DNA of 64,000 bases. Source: Planomicrobium sp. CPCC 101110 (lineage in GTDB: Bacteria > Bacillota > Bacilli > Bacillales_A > Planococcaceae). This document shows, one piece after another, positions 33,594 to 42,993 of this stretch. A program made the position numbers and the translations under genes. Within the stretch, counting starts at the first letter, position 1; every line of letters starts with the position of its first letter. The notes under the pieces were generated by a model. That model searched no databases, was not told where the DNA came from, and saw nothing but the letters and a program-made list of their open reading frames with translations. Where the stretch lies: NCBI RefSeq assembly GCF_007859395.1, contig NZ_VOHD01000006.1, forward strand, positions 248,001 to 312,000, given 5' to 3'.

Positions 33594-35024
33594 TTAGTAC
33601 GCTTTTGCCCAAATGACCAATTCCTCACCCTGTTCTCCGCAACATACACATGACTCCGAAATCTTTTCCTGTTCAAAAGGAAGGCAGCGTGATGTCGCTT
33701 GTGTCTGTTCCTTGATTTTGTCTTCACATACCTGCTTGCCGCACCACATGGCTTTGATAAAACCGCCTTGTTCCGTCAGCTTGTCCTGGAATTCCTCAAG
33801 GGTAAAAGCGGCCGCTGTTTTGGCAACTTGGTGATCGAGCGCTTTTTGGTATAGATTGTTCTGTATGCCTGTGAGCAGGCGTTGGATTTCGGCTTCTATG
33901 TTCTCATTGTCCACCTGGATTTTTTCGCCAGTATCCCTTCTGACAAGAACCACTTTTTTCTCTTGGATATCTTTTGGCCCGATCTCCAGCCGGATTGGAA
34001 TTCCTTTCATTTCGGTTTCGTTGAATTTCCAGCCCGGTTTTTTGTCGCTTGCGTCTATTGCAGTACGGACCGAAGCTTTCAAGCTGCCATGAAGCTCATA
34101 TGCGGCTTCCAATACACCCTCCTTATGCTGGGCAATCGGCACGATCATCACTTGGATCGGCGCCACTTGCGGCGGCAAAACCAAGCCTTTGTCATCGCCG
34201 TGTACCATGATCATTGCGCCGATAATCCGGGTCGTGAAGCCCCAGGACGTCTGGTGCACAGGCTGCAGCTTCCCTTCCCGGTTCAAAAACTCGATGCCGA
34301 ACGATTCCGCGAATCCGGTGCCGAGATTATGGGATGTCCCTGACTGAAGCGCTTTTCCGTCATGCATCAGGCTTTCGATCGTATATGTGTATTTCGCTCC
34401 CGCAAATTTCTCTTTTTCTGTTTTACGCCCCTTAACGACTGGAATCGCCAGGACACGCTCGCAAATATCGGCGTAGACATTCAGCATTTTGACAGTCTCT
34501 TCATGGGCGTCTTCTTCGGTTTCATGGCAAGTATGGCCTTCTTGCCATAAGAACTCGAGCGTCCGCAGGAAGGGCCTTGTCGTTTTTTCCCAGCGGATGA
34601 CGTTCGCCCATTGGTTGTACAGCTTCGGCAAATCCCGGTAGGAATGGATGATGTTTTTATAGTGTTCGGCAAACAGCACTTCGGAAGTCGGGCGGATGCA
34701 CAAACGCTCCGCCAGTTCCTCATTTCCCCCGTGTGTCACCCACGCCACTTCCGGCGCGAACCCGTCAATATGGTCTTTTTCTTTTTGCAGAAGACTTTCC
34801 GGAATCAGCAATGGCATATAGACGTTTTCATGGCCCGTTTCCTTGATTTCGGCATCCAATGCATCTTTGATGTTTTCCCAAATGGCGTAGCCATACGGGC
34901 GGATGATCATCGAGCCACGGACACTGGAGTAATCAATCAGTTCCGCTTTTGTCACCACATCCGTATACCATTGCGCAAAATCTTCATCCATGCCGGTGAT
35001 TTTTTCGACCATCTTTTTTGTCAT
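33594..35024 (-). CDS. proS: proline--tRNA ligase (short, eukaryote/archaeal-like type)
   Basis: A 476-residue class II aminoacyl-tRNA synthetase of the ProS type 3 form: no editing INS domain; motif 2 region [31 protein letters not shown], motif 3 region [22 protein letters not shown], and the C-terminal zinc-binding-like domain ([33 protein letters not shown]). Anticodon-binding domain is in between. Start at ATG 35024, seven bases after AAGGAGA; ATG two codons earlier is too close. Controlled by a proline T-box (CCU specifier) just upstream. A second, bacterial-type prolyl-tRNA synthetase may exist elsewhere; not visible here. Confidence 0.96.
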   Translation of the reverse strand: MTKKMVEKITGMDEDFAQWYTDVVTKAELIDYSSVRGSMIIRPYGYAIWENIKDALDAEIKETGHENVYMPLLIPESLLQKEKDHIDGFAPEVAWVTHGGNEELAERLCIRPTSEVLFAEHYKNIIHSYRDLPKLYNQWANVIRWEKTTRPFLRTLEFLWQEGHTCHETEEDAHEETVKMLNVYADICERVLAIPVVKGRKTEKEKFAGAKYTYTIESLMHDGKALQSGTSHNLGTGFAESFGIEFLNREGKLQPVHQTSWGFTTRIIGAMIMVHGDDKGLVLPPQVAPIQVMIVPIAQHKEGVLEAAYELHGSLKASVRTAIDASDKKPGWKFNETEMKGIPIRLEIGPKDIQEKKVVLVRRDTGEKIQVDNENIEAEIQRLLTGIQNNLYQKALDHQVAKTAAAFTLEEFQDKLTEQGGFIKAMWCGKQVCEDKIKEQTQATSRCLPFEQEKISESCVCCGEQGEELVIWAKAY

Positions 35025-35044
35025 ATTCATTCTCCTTTTTATGA

Positions 35045-35314
35045 AAAATAAAAAAGCCCCGCTTTAAATAAAGGGACCCTTGGAGGTGGTACCACCCTTT
35101 TTTAAAGCAAAGCTTTACACTTGAAATGGATAACGGGATAAACCGCCGTATTTTTCAATACAGGTATGAAAGGCAGGTTCGAAAAACATGTAATGGATAT
35201 CTCACAGCTTGCAATATCCTCTCTGGAAAACATGGTTTATCTACTAGTCCTTAAAAAACTCATTGTTCGTATATTTATTTTATTTAGACTAATCCAAATG
35301 GAAATGGAAGTCAA
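35045..35314 (-). promoter_or_regulatory. promoter and proline T-box riboswitch of proS
   Basis: Minus strand: -35 TTGACT (35309-35314), 17-base spacer, -10 TAGTCT (35286-35291). Leader: Stem I distal hairpin GGATAT/ATATCC with loop UGCAAGCUGUGAG (after AGAGA), specifier context GAA-CCU-GCC with proline codon CCU (35175-35177), T-box AAGGGTGGTACCACC (about 35087-35102), and a terminator pairing AAGCTTTGCTTTAAA with TTTAAAGCGGGGCTT before TTTTTT. Confidence 0.93.
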
Positions 35315-35332
35315 CACCCTAATTTTCACAGA

Positions 35333-35800
35333 TCAAAAGTAATCCGGAATCGGTTCACGTAAAATTTGCCCTAGGAGTTTTTCTTCCCCTAAAATCATGC
35401 AGACCCCTTTAGGGGATTGCTGAAGCTCATCCGGCAATACACGAAAACCAAACTGTTTGTAATAGTTTGGATCAATTTCGCTGTATAAGAGGAATGCTGC
35501 GCCCGGTTGTTTCCGGAGGCATTCTTCGATCAGCATTTTGCCGAGCCCTTGGCCCCGAGAAGCTGAATCCACCACAATCGAGCCGATTCCAAACAAATTC
35601 GGACGGAATTCCAGCATGATAAGAGAAGCCGTAATTTGTTCTCCGTCATCCACAAGAACATAACGCACGCCGTCTTTTTCTTCCTTTTGATTGTCCTTCA
35701 AATATTGGTCAAAAGTTCGGTTTTTTGCCCATTCTTTATACCCTTGCTTATATATGCTGCTGAATTCTTCCGATTTTGCTTTTCTAACTATCAATTCCAT
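35333..35800 (-). CDS. GNAT family N-acetyltransferase
   Basis: A 155-residue acetyltransferase: GIGSIVVDSASRGQGLGKMLIEECL is the acetyl-CoA loop (RGQGLGK), followed by LLYSEIDPNYYKQFGFRVL. Start near 35800 (ATG, directly after AAAGGAGGA); the TTG two codons on (35794) has better spacing to the same site, so the true N-terminus may be two residues shorter. Longer upstream frame is Lys-rich and unlikely. Confidence 0.88.
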   Translation of the reverse strand: MELIVRKAKSEEFSSIYKQGYKEWAKNRTFDQYLKDNQKEEKDGVRYVLVDDGEQITASLIMLEFRPNLFGIGSIVVDSASRGQGLGKMLIEECLRKQPGAAFLLYSEIDPNYYKQFGFRVLPDELQQSPKGVCMILGEEKLLGQILREPIPDYF

Positions 35801-35955
35801 TCCTCCTTTATGTATGAAAGGCCTATTCTTCTTTTCTTGATTGTATAGGTTCTTGTATTTTTCCTCTATAGTTTGCTTTTGTCTTTTTTCTTGTTTGCTG
35901 GTTTTTTTTTTCATTAATCCTTATGTAAAATAATACATTTATTAATTTCGACAGG

Positions 35956-35990
35956 AAAAACCCGCGCTGATAAAATTCGGCGCGGGTTTG
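35956..35990 (-). terminator. terminator of menA
   Basis: Minus strand AAACCCGCGC / GCGCGGGTTT stem, 12-nt loop, followed by TTCC after TTTTT; it begins two bases past the menA stop. Confidence 0.93.
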
Positions 35991-35992
35991 TT

Positions 35993-36910
35993 TTAAAATA
36001 GATATGATATGAACAATCCAATGGACAATAAGAAGCTGAACAGCGTATTGGTGATGCCGGTCGATTTCATTGCGATGCCCATTTGTTTCGGCTCTTTTTT
36101 CCCCTGTTTGAAGCCTTTGATCGCTTGGACCGGTTTCGGGATGCTCAGCAACACCAATAGTGCCCAAGGGCTGATTGTTCCCGTTATGACCAGCGCAATG
36201 ATCCAGGCATAAGCGATGACAAAGAAAACCGCCAAACAATTGATCGCCCGGTCTCTTCCGAGAAGGATCGGCAAGGTCTTGCGTCCTCCCCTTGTGTCTT
36301 CCTCGATGTCCCGGATATTGTTCGCCATGTTGATGCCGCCCACCAGAATGCCTACCGGGATGGATACAAACAGGCTGATCATGGTTACCGTATCTGTCTG
36401 GATAAAGAACGAAATCAGCACGAAACCGGTCCCCATCAACAAACCGGAAGCCAGTTCCCCAAACGGCGTGTACGCGATTGGAAGCGGACCGCCTGTATAA
36501 AAGTAGCCGACAGCCATGCCAATGGCGCCAATCGCAAGAAGCCCCCAGGAGCTGTTCATGCAAATATAAATTCCGATGATTGTTGCGGCTAGATATAAAA
36601 CCAATGCTACAGACAGGACATTTTTCGGTTTTAATCCGTGCCGGACAATGCCTCCTCCGATGCCGATCGATTCAGCTGTATCCAGACCGCGCTTGAAATC
36701 ATAATATTCATTGAATAGATTGGTCGCAATTTGCAGGCAAAGGCAAGCTATCATCATAGCTGCAAACAGAAGCCAGTCTATTTCGGTTGTCGACGCAGCA
36801 ATGACCGTTCCAAGGATGACCGGTGCGAATGTCGCCGTCAAAGTATGCGGCCTGGTCATTTTCCACATCAATTTCCCCGGACTCATGGTTTCCAAATTTC
36901 CTTGTATCAT
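35993..36910 (-). CDS. menA: 1,4-dihydroxy-2-naphthoate polyprenyltransferase
   Basis: A 305-residue UbiA-superfamily membrane enzyme of menaquinone biosynthesis. Two Asp-rich motifs are visible: NEYYDFKRGLD (N67, D71, D77) and NNIRDIEEDTRGGRKTL; nine or so hydrophobic helices. The order and ESIGIGGGIVRHGL segment are typical of MenA. Start ATG 36910 with AGAAGTGG upstream; an earlier ATG (36958) lacks a site. It attaches the isoprenoid chain to DHNA at the membrane. Confidence 0.95.
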   Translation of the reverse strand: MIQGNLETMSPGKLMWKMTRPHTLTATFAPVILGTVIAASTTEIDWLLFAAMMIACLCLQIATNLFNEYYDFKRGLDTAESIGIGGGIVRHGLKPKNVLSVALVLYLAATIIGIYICMNSSWGLLAIGAIGMAVGYFYTGGPLPIAYTPFGELASGLLMGTGFVLISFFIQTDTVTMISLFVSIPVGILVGGINMANNIRDIEEDTRGGRKTLPILLGRDRAINCLAVFFVIAYAWIIALVITGTISPWALLVLLSIPKPVQAIKGFKQGKKEPKQMGIAMKSTGITNTLFSFLLSIGLFISYLF

Positions 36911-36964
36911 TTTTTCCACTTCTTTCTGCTGTTCATATGTAATATTCGTGGAGCCCATTGTCTA

Positions 36965-37171
36965 TCATACCAGTATTGGAGGCAAAACAGCGGAATTTTG
37001 CTTAAAAAACCACCTGCAAAACCTTCCTTCAGAATGGATGATTTGGCCTGTAATCCATTGGGCTTTATCACTTGCTAAAAAGCCGATCAAACGTGCCGCA
37101 TTCCTCGGGCTCCCTGTCCGGCCGGGATGTGCTGCAGCAGCTCTTTTCGGATTTCCAGGCAACTTCCCCAT
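36965..37171 (-). pseudogene. remnant of an SDR oxidoreductase (C-terminal end only)
   Basis: The minus-strand translation contains GRTGSPRNAARLIGFLASDKAQWITGQIIHSEG, which is the conserved C-terminus of classical SDRs (GR-x-G-x-P-x-x-AxL-x-x-FLAS-x-x-A-x-WITGQ). No cofactor-binding or catalytic part remains upstream, and no ribosome site precedes it. The tail after SEGRF runs on past the normal family end. A decayed gene fragment. Confidence 0.75.
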
Positions 37172-37354
37172 CCTTCCCCTCCCATAGAGTAAGTTCCATT
37201 ATCATCCCTTTGGATCCAGTTTCCTCATTTGTGCAACTTATCAAAAATGCAAAACGATTACAATCAGGATAATTCATATTACATATTCCAATACTTGAAT
37301 TGTTTCTGCATAATAAAGATTGATGAAAAGCAAGCAAGGTTGGAGGTCAGCCCA

Positions 37355-37783
37355 ATGAACTTTTACATAATAGGCGAGGATGCAAAAATAGAAATAGCGG
37401 TTTTTACACAAAGCTATCCCGATAGCAGTGATTACTGGGATGGCAATTGGCTGAATGCAAAAATCGGATGCGAAATACCCGGTTTTTCTGCAAGATTCGA
37501 TTTTCAATTGAGGACCGATGAAATCAAAGATTTCGCGGATCAGCTGAAAGTCATGGCTCATCAGCAAAAGGGCAAAGCTGCACTGTATAATTTGGACGGC
37601 TATGTTGAAATTGAGGGAACCATGGACGGACGCAATGTTTTGTGGAAAGCGGCACTGTGCTACCCGGCCGGAAACGGTGCATCATTGAAATTCGATTTCC
37701 GGTCCGATCAAAGCGACCTCTATCAGACGATAAAAGAGCTGGACGGGGTATTATCCATATTCCCGGTTGTCGGCACCCCATAA
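37355..37783 (+). CDS. hypothetical protein resembling WapI-type immunity proteins
   Basis: A 142-residue protein: MNFYIIGEDAKIEIAVFTQ, then YPDSSDYWDGNWLNAKIGCE, the DYWDxNWL pattern seen in WapI-like/short immunity families, followed by DEIKDFADQLKVMAHQQ and a beta-rich end. GGAGGTC precedes ATG 37355. No toxin gene lies next to it, so it may be an orphan immunity protein or a housekeeping relative; assignment is tentative. Confidence 0.7.
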   Translation: MNFYIIGEDAKIEIAVFTQSYPDSSDYWDGNWLNAKIGCEIPGFSARFDFQLRTDEIKDFADQLKVMAHQQKGKAALYNLDGYVEIEGTMDGRNVLWKAALCYPAGNGASLKFDFRSDQSDLYQTIKELDGVLSIFPVVGTP

Positions 37784-37819
37784 AAAAGAGAAAGGGCCAT
37801 ATGGCCCTTTCTCTTTTTT
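37782..37819. terminator. bidirectional terminator, 38-bp perfect palindrome
   Basis: AAAAAAGAGAAAGGGCCAT followed directly by its exact reverse complement, with A/T tracts on both ends; serves the two convergent genes on either side. Confidence 0.95.
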
Positions 37820-37839
37820 ATGCCCGGCCAGACAGCTGC

Positions 37840-38856
37840 TTATGTTAAGTCCAGCTTCCGGTATGTCGCCTGGTCGCAAAGGATATACAAACACGCATCT
37901 GGAGGGATCGGTTCTTCGAGCCTGCGGATGATGCTTAAATCGGTGCCGTCCGCGATCAAAGTGGCTCCCTGTTTTTTCAGCGATTCAAATGCGTCGCCGT
38001 AAGTTCTCCACGAAGGATCCAGTGAAATCTGCCATATGTGTTCGTCATATGAATGGCTTAACAATTGAGTGAACAACAAGCTGGAGCCGTGGTGCAGCAA
38101 TGCCTTTGTCATCATATGGGTAAAAGATTCCCCGGATAAGATGAATTCGTTGACGTTTGCGTATTGGAACATTCGAATGTGGTCTTCATGGACAATTTCT
38201 GCAATGGTGTAGATTTGCTTGCCTTGCTGAGCTGCGTATTCTTCGATTGCAGTAGCAATCAAAAGCGTCTTGCCGTCCCTCAACACCTCGTCCTCGTTTT
38301 CAGAAGCGAAAACAGAAACGGAATGTGCCTGGTCAATATTGGCTTTCCGCAGCACTTCCGTGTCAGTCGGATTCCCTCGGATATAGTGGAACTGTTCGTG
38401 GGCGAAAGGCGCTTCTTTCAAATGATCGATCAGCACAACGTCTGCTTTGATTTCTTTGTTGCTCAATATTTCATCGATTGTTTTTTGTACACTTTTGGAC
38501 CAGCCGATGATCAAAAAATGGCCTTTCCCCCGGTATTTCAGCTTCCCTTCCATTTTCAACCTCCTAAAGTATGTATAGGAATCTACAATTTTTCCGATAA
38601 TAATCCCGATCAATCCTATGCCAAAAAGGTACAGGAAAATCCCGAATAGCATTCCGGGAACGGTGGCCGGCGAATAATCGCCATATCCTATCGTAGTGAC
38701 GGTTGTCATCACCCACCAGAAACCGATAAAAGGCGTTGGAAATTCTTCCGGCTCAAGATAATGGATGAAAAAAGCGCTGGCGATATAAAAAACGCTCGTA
38801 ACCAATACCAGTCTGCCTGTATTTATTTTAACGGCCTTTCTCATCAGCTCAAACAT
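37840..38856 (-). CDS. yugO: potassium channel with RCK (TrkA-N) domain, YugO-like
   Basis: A 338-residue two-helix K+ channel. TM1 at about 16-33, pore helix and selectivity filter TTIGYGDYSP (TIGYGD 55-60), TM2 about 70-92, then a cytoplasmic TrkA-N/RCK domain (HFLIIGWSKSVQKTIDEIL; VVLIDH; IRGNPTDTEVLRKANI) and a C-terminal part. Same architecture as B. subtilis YugO, which carries K+ signals in biofilms. GGGGATG precedes ATG 38856. It releases K+ across the membrane. Confidence 0.92.
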   Translation of the reverse strand: MFELMRKAVKINTGRLVLVTSVFYIASAFFIHYLEPEEFPTPFIGFWWVMTTVTTIGYGDYSPATVPGMLFGIFLYLFGIGLIGIIIGKIVDSYTYFRRLKMEGKLKYRGKGHFLIIGWSKSVQKTIDEILSNKEIKADVVLIDHLKEAPFAHEQFHYIRGNPTDTEVLRKANIDQAHSVSVFASENEDEVLRDGKTLLIATAIEEYAAQQGKQIYTIAEIVHEDHIRMFQYANVNEFILSGESFTHMMTKALLHHGSSLLFTQLLSHSYDEHIWQISLDPSWRTYGDAFESLKKQGATLIADGTDLSIIRRLEEPIPPDACLYILCDQATYRKLDLT

Positions 38857-38984
38857 GGAACATCCCCCAAACGGAAAAGGTCTTCGATGGATTCCGACCT
38901 CTTCTTGCTGTACTTCCTATAGATATACCTTTCTTTTATAGGTCTTTAAACTGCTAGCTGCTAGACGGGATGTAAAATTCCACA

Positions 38985-39019
38985 TAAAAAACCAGCCCGA
39001 GTGGTTCGGACTGGTTTTT
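38985..39019 (-). terminator. terminator of the TerC gene
   Basis: AAAACCAGTCCGA / TCGGGCTGGTTTT hairpin with a T-tract on the minus strand, just past the stop at 39025. Confidence 0.9.
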
Positions 39020-39024
39020 CAACT

Positions 39025-39822
39025 TTATTTCCCTGCGTTTTCCGCTTGTTCTTCCGCTTTTTTCTTTCTTACGCCAATCAATGCGCCAACTGCGACAATA
39101 CCAACCAGAACTGTCCAGAACACGATAGTCCATGGCGTTGAATGCGGGAAGTCATGCGGCAAGATATGGACATTTTCATGCGCCAGCGTCATAACGAGCA
39201 ATTTAACCCCTACCCAGCCGACAATAACGAACGCTGCTGTTTCAAGCTGCGGGTATTTTTCCAGAAGCTGTACGAATTTATGGGCTGCAAATCGCATGAT
39301 GATTACCCCGATCAATCCGCCGGCAAGCATAACGAAGAACTGGCCGGAGTTGATGCCGCCGATGGCATCGAGCCCGAAGACATTCAAGTGCGGCAATGTC
39401 ACTGCAAGGGCAACCGCAGCAAGCATTGAGTCGATAGCAAACGCGATATCGGCCAATTCGATTTTAAGTACTGTCATCCAGAACCCGGAACCTTTACCTT
39501 CCTTCACTTTTGCGGCTTCCTCTATGTCATCGCCATGGCCTTTACGCTGATCGTAAATGTGCTTCACTGATATGAACAATAGATAAGCGGCACCGATTGC
39601 TTGGATCTGCCAAATGTTCACCAAAAGCGTAATCATGAACAACGCTGCAAAACGGAAAACAAAAGCACCCGCCAAACCGTAGAACAACGCCTTTTTCTGC
39701 TGGGCTTTCGGCAAGTGTTTAACCATTACGGCCATAACGACCGCATTGTCCGCTGCCAAAAGTCCTTCTAGCCCGACCAATACTAACAAGACCCAGGCGT
39801 ACTCCAATAAAACTGCTTCCAT
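39025..39822 (-). CDS. TerC family membrane protein (Mn2+ export/metalation type)
   Basis: A 265-residue membrane protein with about seven helices. The TerC pattern is clear: LVGLEGLLAADNAVVMAVMV near the N-terminus and LADIAFAIDSMLAAVALA with conserved acidic residues in the membrane, plus the basic C-terminal tail. AGGAGGAGATGGAG precedes ATG 39822. A yybP-ykoY riboswitch lies in its leader, as for B. subtilis YkoY (MeeY), a TerC protein exporting Mn2+ for secreted metalloproteins. The Mn2+ role here is inferred from both. Confidence 0.94.
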   Translation of the reverse strand: MEAVLLEYAWVLLVLVGLEGLLAADNAVVMAVMVKHLPKAQQKKALFYGLAGAFVFRFAALFMITLLVNIWQIQAIGAAYLLFISVKHIYDQRKGHGDDIEEAAKVKEGKGSGFWMTVLKIELADIAFAIDSMLAAVALAVTLPHLNVFGLDAIGGINSGQFFVMLAGGLIGVIIMRFAAHKFVQLLEKYPQLETAAFVIVGWVGVKLLVMTLAHENVHILPHDFPHSTPWTIVFWTVLVGIVAVGALIGVRKKKAEEQAENAGK

Positions 39823-39850
39823 ACTCCATCTCCTCCTAAATTTCGCCAAC

Positions 39851-40018
39851 AAAAAAGACCCATGCCAAAATAGAAGGCAAAGGTCTCGCTAAGCAAAATT
39901 TGTTTGCTATCACAACCGATGGCTTCGAACCATGTAATGACGACTGTGAAATAGGTTTCCCCATAGCTACTCCCCCTTGACTGAACGTCAGGGTCTATTG
40001 AGTTGTAAAGATAGTATA
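39851..40018 (-). promoter_or_regulatory. yybP-ykoY (Mn2+) riboswitch and -10 box upstream of the TerC gene
   Basis: Minus-strand leader reads TCAAGGGGGAGTAGCTATGG (39961-39980 region), GGGAAACC, TCGTCATTACATGG and GCGAGACCTTTGCC in the order of the yybP-ykoY consensus. The GACCTTTGCC arm can instead pair with GGCATGGGTC before TTTTTT (39851-39886), giving the expected switch between aptamer and terminator. A -10 TATACT lies at 40013-40018. Mn2+ binding should prevent termination. Confidence 0.92.
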
Positions 40019-40315
40019 GCATTTATTTTATTATAATAACAATCATAATATCTCGAAAATAAGAACACATTTTTTTCACCAGACGGATAAGCCGCCAGGA
40101 AAACGAAAGAGCATGGAATATTTACAATTAGGCGCCATGTTTCCGGCATTCTTTTGCTCGTCCATGGACATCAGCTTCGCTTATCCGGGTGCGAAAGGAA
40201 TCGAAGCTGAATTTTCCGGACAAGTGCCCCGCTTGAACGGGGTCTGGATAAATAAGAAGTTCGCCGCTGTATCCGTTGATTTTTCCGCCGTCAGCAAGAA
40301 GCTCTCTCGGCCCGT

Positions 40316-41611
40316 TCAAATTACTACCGGATGGTTCTTGGTTATTTCTGACAAAGCATCCACTTTAGCCTGAAGGAATTTTTGGTCATACGATTTCAAA
40401 TCCTGGTCCTTCAACACTTCCAAAACATAAAGCTGCATTTTCCATAGTGTGGAATGATGGTAATCAGGACAGATTTTCGCTGCTATTTGGAGAGAATCGG
40501 CCATTGAAAACAATACGGATATATCTTCCTTGCCATAATGCGATAATTGGAAAAAGACGTTATAGAGAAAGGTTTCATAAGAGGGAAAATGGTATAAAAC
40601 CAAAGGGTTGCCATCTTTGCCCATCAAGACCAGATTATCAGTCTCCAGATGCCCGATTTTCCCGAGCAGGCTTCCGATGCGGACGATAATGTCATTTGCC
40701 GTATTCGGATCGTTTATGCCCGGCGATATAGCGCGAAGGGCTATTTCCACCAATTTTTGCAGCGCATAGGAAATGTCTTGCTCCGCCAGCCTTTCATTGC
40801 CCAATGAATAAAAGTCGCCAAGCTGAAAATCCTTTTCTTCTTTCGAGTATATATGCATGAGGGGCATTCCTTCGTAGATAAACTCTCCGATGGCCGCATT
40901 CACCTCAACCTGCACTTCTTGTTCTTCCGCATAATCTTTTATCTTTTCCAATGCCAAAAATTGCACATACCCCTCTTTTTCCGCGACTACAACATTTTTA
41001 TATCCTGATGGATGCCAATAAAGAGATTTGGAAACGGTGATTTTCTCCTCTTGCAAATCCCGATGGCGCTTGATCACTTGCTCTGTATCATGTATCAATT
41101 GATCGACGAGTTTGCCCACTTGGACGGTAGTGGCAATATAATGGATAAAATACGTGAACGTCGCTAAACAATAAAAAGCGATTAAGATTCCGATAAATGT
41201 AGAGATGACATCGTGGGTGTAGAGATCATCCCGCATAAACAGCAAAGACAATGTGTTATAGATGAAGCCTCCTAAAAACACGCCTAGCACCCGCCATGTC
41301 ACTTTGTCATGCACAAAGTTTTTAAGCGCCCGCGGCGAAAACTGCGAGGAGTACATGGTCAACACAACAAGTATGGTGGAAAAAGTGAAGGTGCTCATCG
41401 TCAGGAGCGCTCCAGATAAAGTGCCCATTATCGTTTTTGCCAAATCAACTTTGGTCAAAAGAATTGACGGGATAAATTCTTTGTATCTTTCAACCAGCAA
41501 AAGATCCACATAGAAAAAGCCGACAGAAAGACATACTGCCAAAATACTGAAAATTGCCGGTGTCATCCAAAACTTCTCCTTGAACCAATAGGTTATATTC
41601 CCCAAATCCAA
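40316..41611 (-). CDS. DUF2254 domain membrane protein
   Basis: A 431-residue protein with four N-terminal helices (about 15-165; FSILAVCLSVGFFYVDLLLV, GALLTMSTFTFSTILVVLTM) and a large cytoplasmic part including ALRAISPGINDPNTANDIIVRIGSLL, the hallmark of DUF2254. Start TTG 41611 next to GTGAGGGA; the TTG two codons later has better spacing. Function unknown; not part of an obvious operon. The 300 bases upstream towards the riboswitch contain no gene. Confidence 0.9.
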   Translation of the reverse strand: MDLGNITYWFKEKFWMTPAIFSILAVCLSVGFFYVDLLLVERYKEFIPSILLTKVDLAKTIMGTLSGALLTMSTFTFSTILVVLTMYSSQFSPRALKNFVHDKVTWRVLGVFLGGFIYNTLSLLFMRDDLYTHDVISTFIGILIAFYCLATFTYFIHYIATTVQVGKLVDQLIHDTEQVIKRHRDLQEEKITVSKSLYWHPSGYKNVVVAEKEGYVQFLALEKIKDYAEEQEVQVEVNAAIGEFIYEGMPLMHIYSKEEKDFQLGDFYSLGNERLAEQDISYALQKLVEIALRAISPGINDPNTANDIIVRIGSLLGKIGHLETDNLVLMGKDGNPLVLYHFPSYETFLYNVFFQLSHYGKEDISVLFSMADSLQIAAKICPDYHHSTLWKMQLYVLEVLKDQDLKSYDQKFLQAKVDALSEITKNHPVVI

Positions 41612-41774
41612 TCCCTCACTTTCTGCTCGTGCTGTCGCTGTTTTCTTTTATCACGAGTTCTCCAATTGCGCTTATAGAATAACAGCCAGCCTGTCAATCT
41701 GTACAAACGGATATTTTTACAAAGTGCTGCCTGAAAGCTGTTCTTGCGGGAAGCCTTATACTTGGACATATCTA

Positions 41775-41811
41775 TAAAAAGAGCAGGTTAGCACAGTCCT
41801 GCTCTTTTTAA
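41775..41811 (-). terminator. terminator of the GGDEF gene
   Basis: AAAAAGAGCAGG / CCTGCTCTTTTT stem, 10-nt loop, T-tracts on both strands. Confidence 0.92.
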
Positions 41812-41851
41812 AACCCTTCTTTTCGGAATGACGAGTCGGCTAATTCAATTT

Positions 41852-42796
41852 CTAATGGAATCTGACAGTATTGCGGCCATCGCGTTTCGCCTCATACATA
41901 GCTTTATCGGCTTCGTTCATCAAAGTTTCTAAGTCTTTTCCAGGTTCTGCATACGTCATGCCGACACTTGCTGAAATATCAAACTCCCATTTTCCCGCCT
42001 GTACCGGTTTATCGCTTAATTCCTTCAAAATACCGTTTGCCGTCCTTTTCGCTTCTTCCATTTCTGCTGATGCCACTGGAATCAGCAAGATGAATTCGTC
42101 TCCGCCAATTCTCGTGATTATACTGCCGGAAGGGGCTAATTCCTGAAATACCGAAGCCACTTTCTTCAGCAATTCATCGCCCGCTTCGTGGCCGTATTGG
42201 TCATTGACCGCCTTGAATCGATCCAGATCGACGTACAAAAAGGCATATTTTTGCTCTTCCACGATATTCCGTTCAAAATGCCCGACCAAATAGGCACGGT
42301 TATGCAGCCCAGTCAGCAGATCCCGGACCATCATCTCTTCTAGAACTATCGATTGGCTCAGCAGCAAGCCCAGTGTCTTGATCAATTTGGCATCATAGTC
42401 TGAGAATCCATACGGTTTTGTGTCTGCCGCGCACAATGTCCCAAAGACAGCATCGCTTGACTGATAAATCGGAGTCCCGATATATGAACCGTTTTTAATT
42501 CGTTCGGCTCCTGGATGGTCTGCCGCTGCAGGATGCTCGGCGATGTTCGGGATAACAAGCGGTTCGCCGCCATTCTCAATAACCAGCTTGCAGAGCGACT
42601 TGTTTATTGCCATCTGTTCGCCTTCCTGCAGCAAAGTGGTCTTTCGGTTGAAAGCCTTGATGATAAAATTTGTTTCCCTGTCCGTATTGGTCAAAAAAAT
42701 GGAATTTACATCTATGGTTTCGCTTAATAGTGAAAACACTTCATCGACCACATGATCAATCTTGTTGAAATAAACCTCTTTTTCGCTTTTTCTCAC
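41852..42796 (-). CDS. GAF-GGDEF diguanylate cyclase
   Basis: A 314-residue cytoplasmic protein: GAF domain (about 10-150; FGTLCAADTKPYGF) and GGDEF domain (about 155-312). DLLTGLHNR, VDLDRFKAVND and the active-site RIGGDEF (GGDEF 231-235) are intact, so c-di-GMP synthesis is predicted. The product-inhibition RxxD I-site expected nine residues before GGDEF is absent (PSGS region). GTG 42796, eight bases after GGAGG, is the start. The GAF domain probably senses a small ligand or redox state. Confidence 0.92.
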   Translation of the reverse strand: MRKSEKEVYFNKIDHVVDEVFSLLSETIDVNSIFLTNTDRETNFIIKAFNRKTTLLQEGEQMAINKSLCKLVIENGGEPLVIPNIAEHPAAADHPGAERIKNGSYIGTPIYQSSDAVFGTLCAADTKPYGFSDYDAKLIKTLGLLLSQSIVLEEMMVRDLLTGLHNRAYLVGHFERNIVEEQKYAFLYVDLDRFKAVNDQYGHEAGDELLKKVASVFQELAPSGSIITRIGGDEFILLIPVASAEMEEAKRTANGILKELSDKPVQAGKWEFDISASVGMTYAEPGKDLETLMNEADKAMYEAKRDGRNTVRFH

Positions 42797-42934
42797 GCTT
42801 CGTCCCTCCAATGAAACTGCAATGCAGCCCAGAAAGGCTGCTTATAGGAATTCACTCTTCATATTATAAATGCCCTTAATAAGAAAAATTATTCATACGA
42901 TGCATAATTTCATGAAAAGAACCCCTTCACGAGA

Positions 42935-42963
42935 AAAAAGCCGACTGCTTAAAGCAGTCCGCC
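42935..42963 (-). terminator. terminator of the glycosyltransferase gene
   Basis: GACTGCTT / AAGCAGTC core stem with flanking pairs, then GGCTTTTTTCT on the minus strand. Confidence 0.85.
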
Positions 42964-42993
42964 GATCGATGGGCCTTTATTGCCGATTCATGT

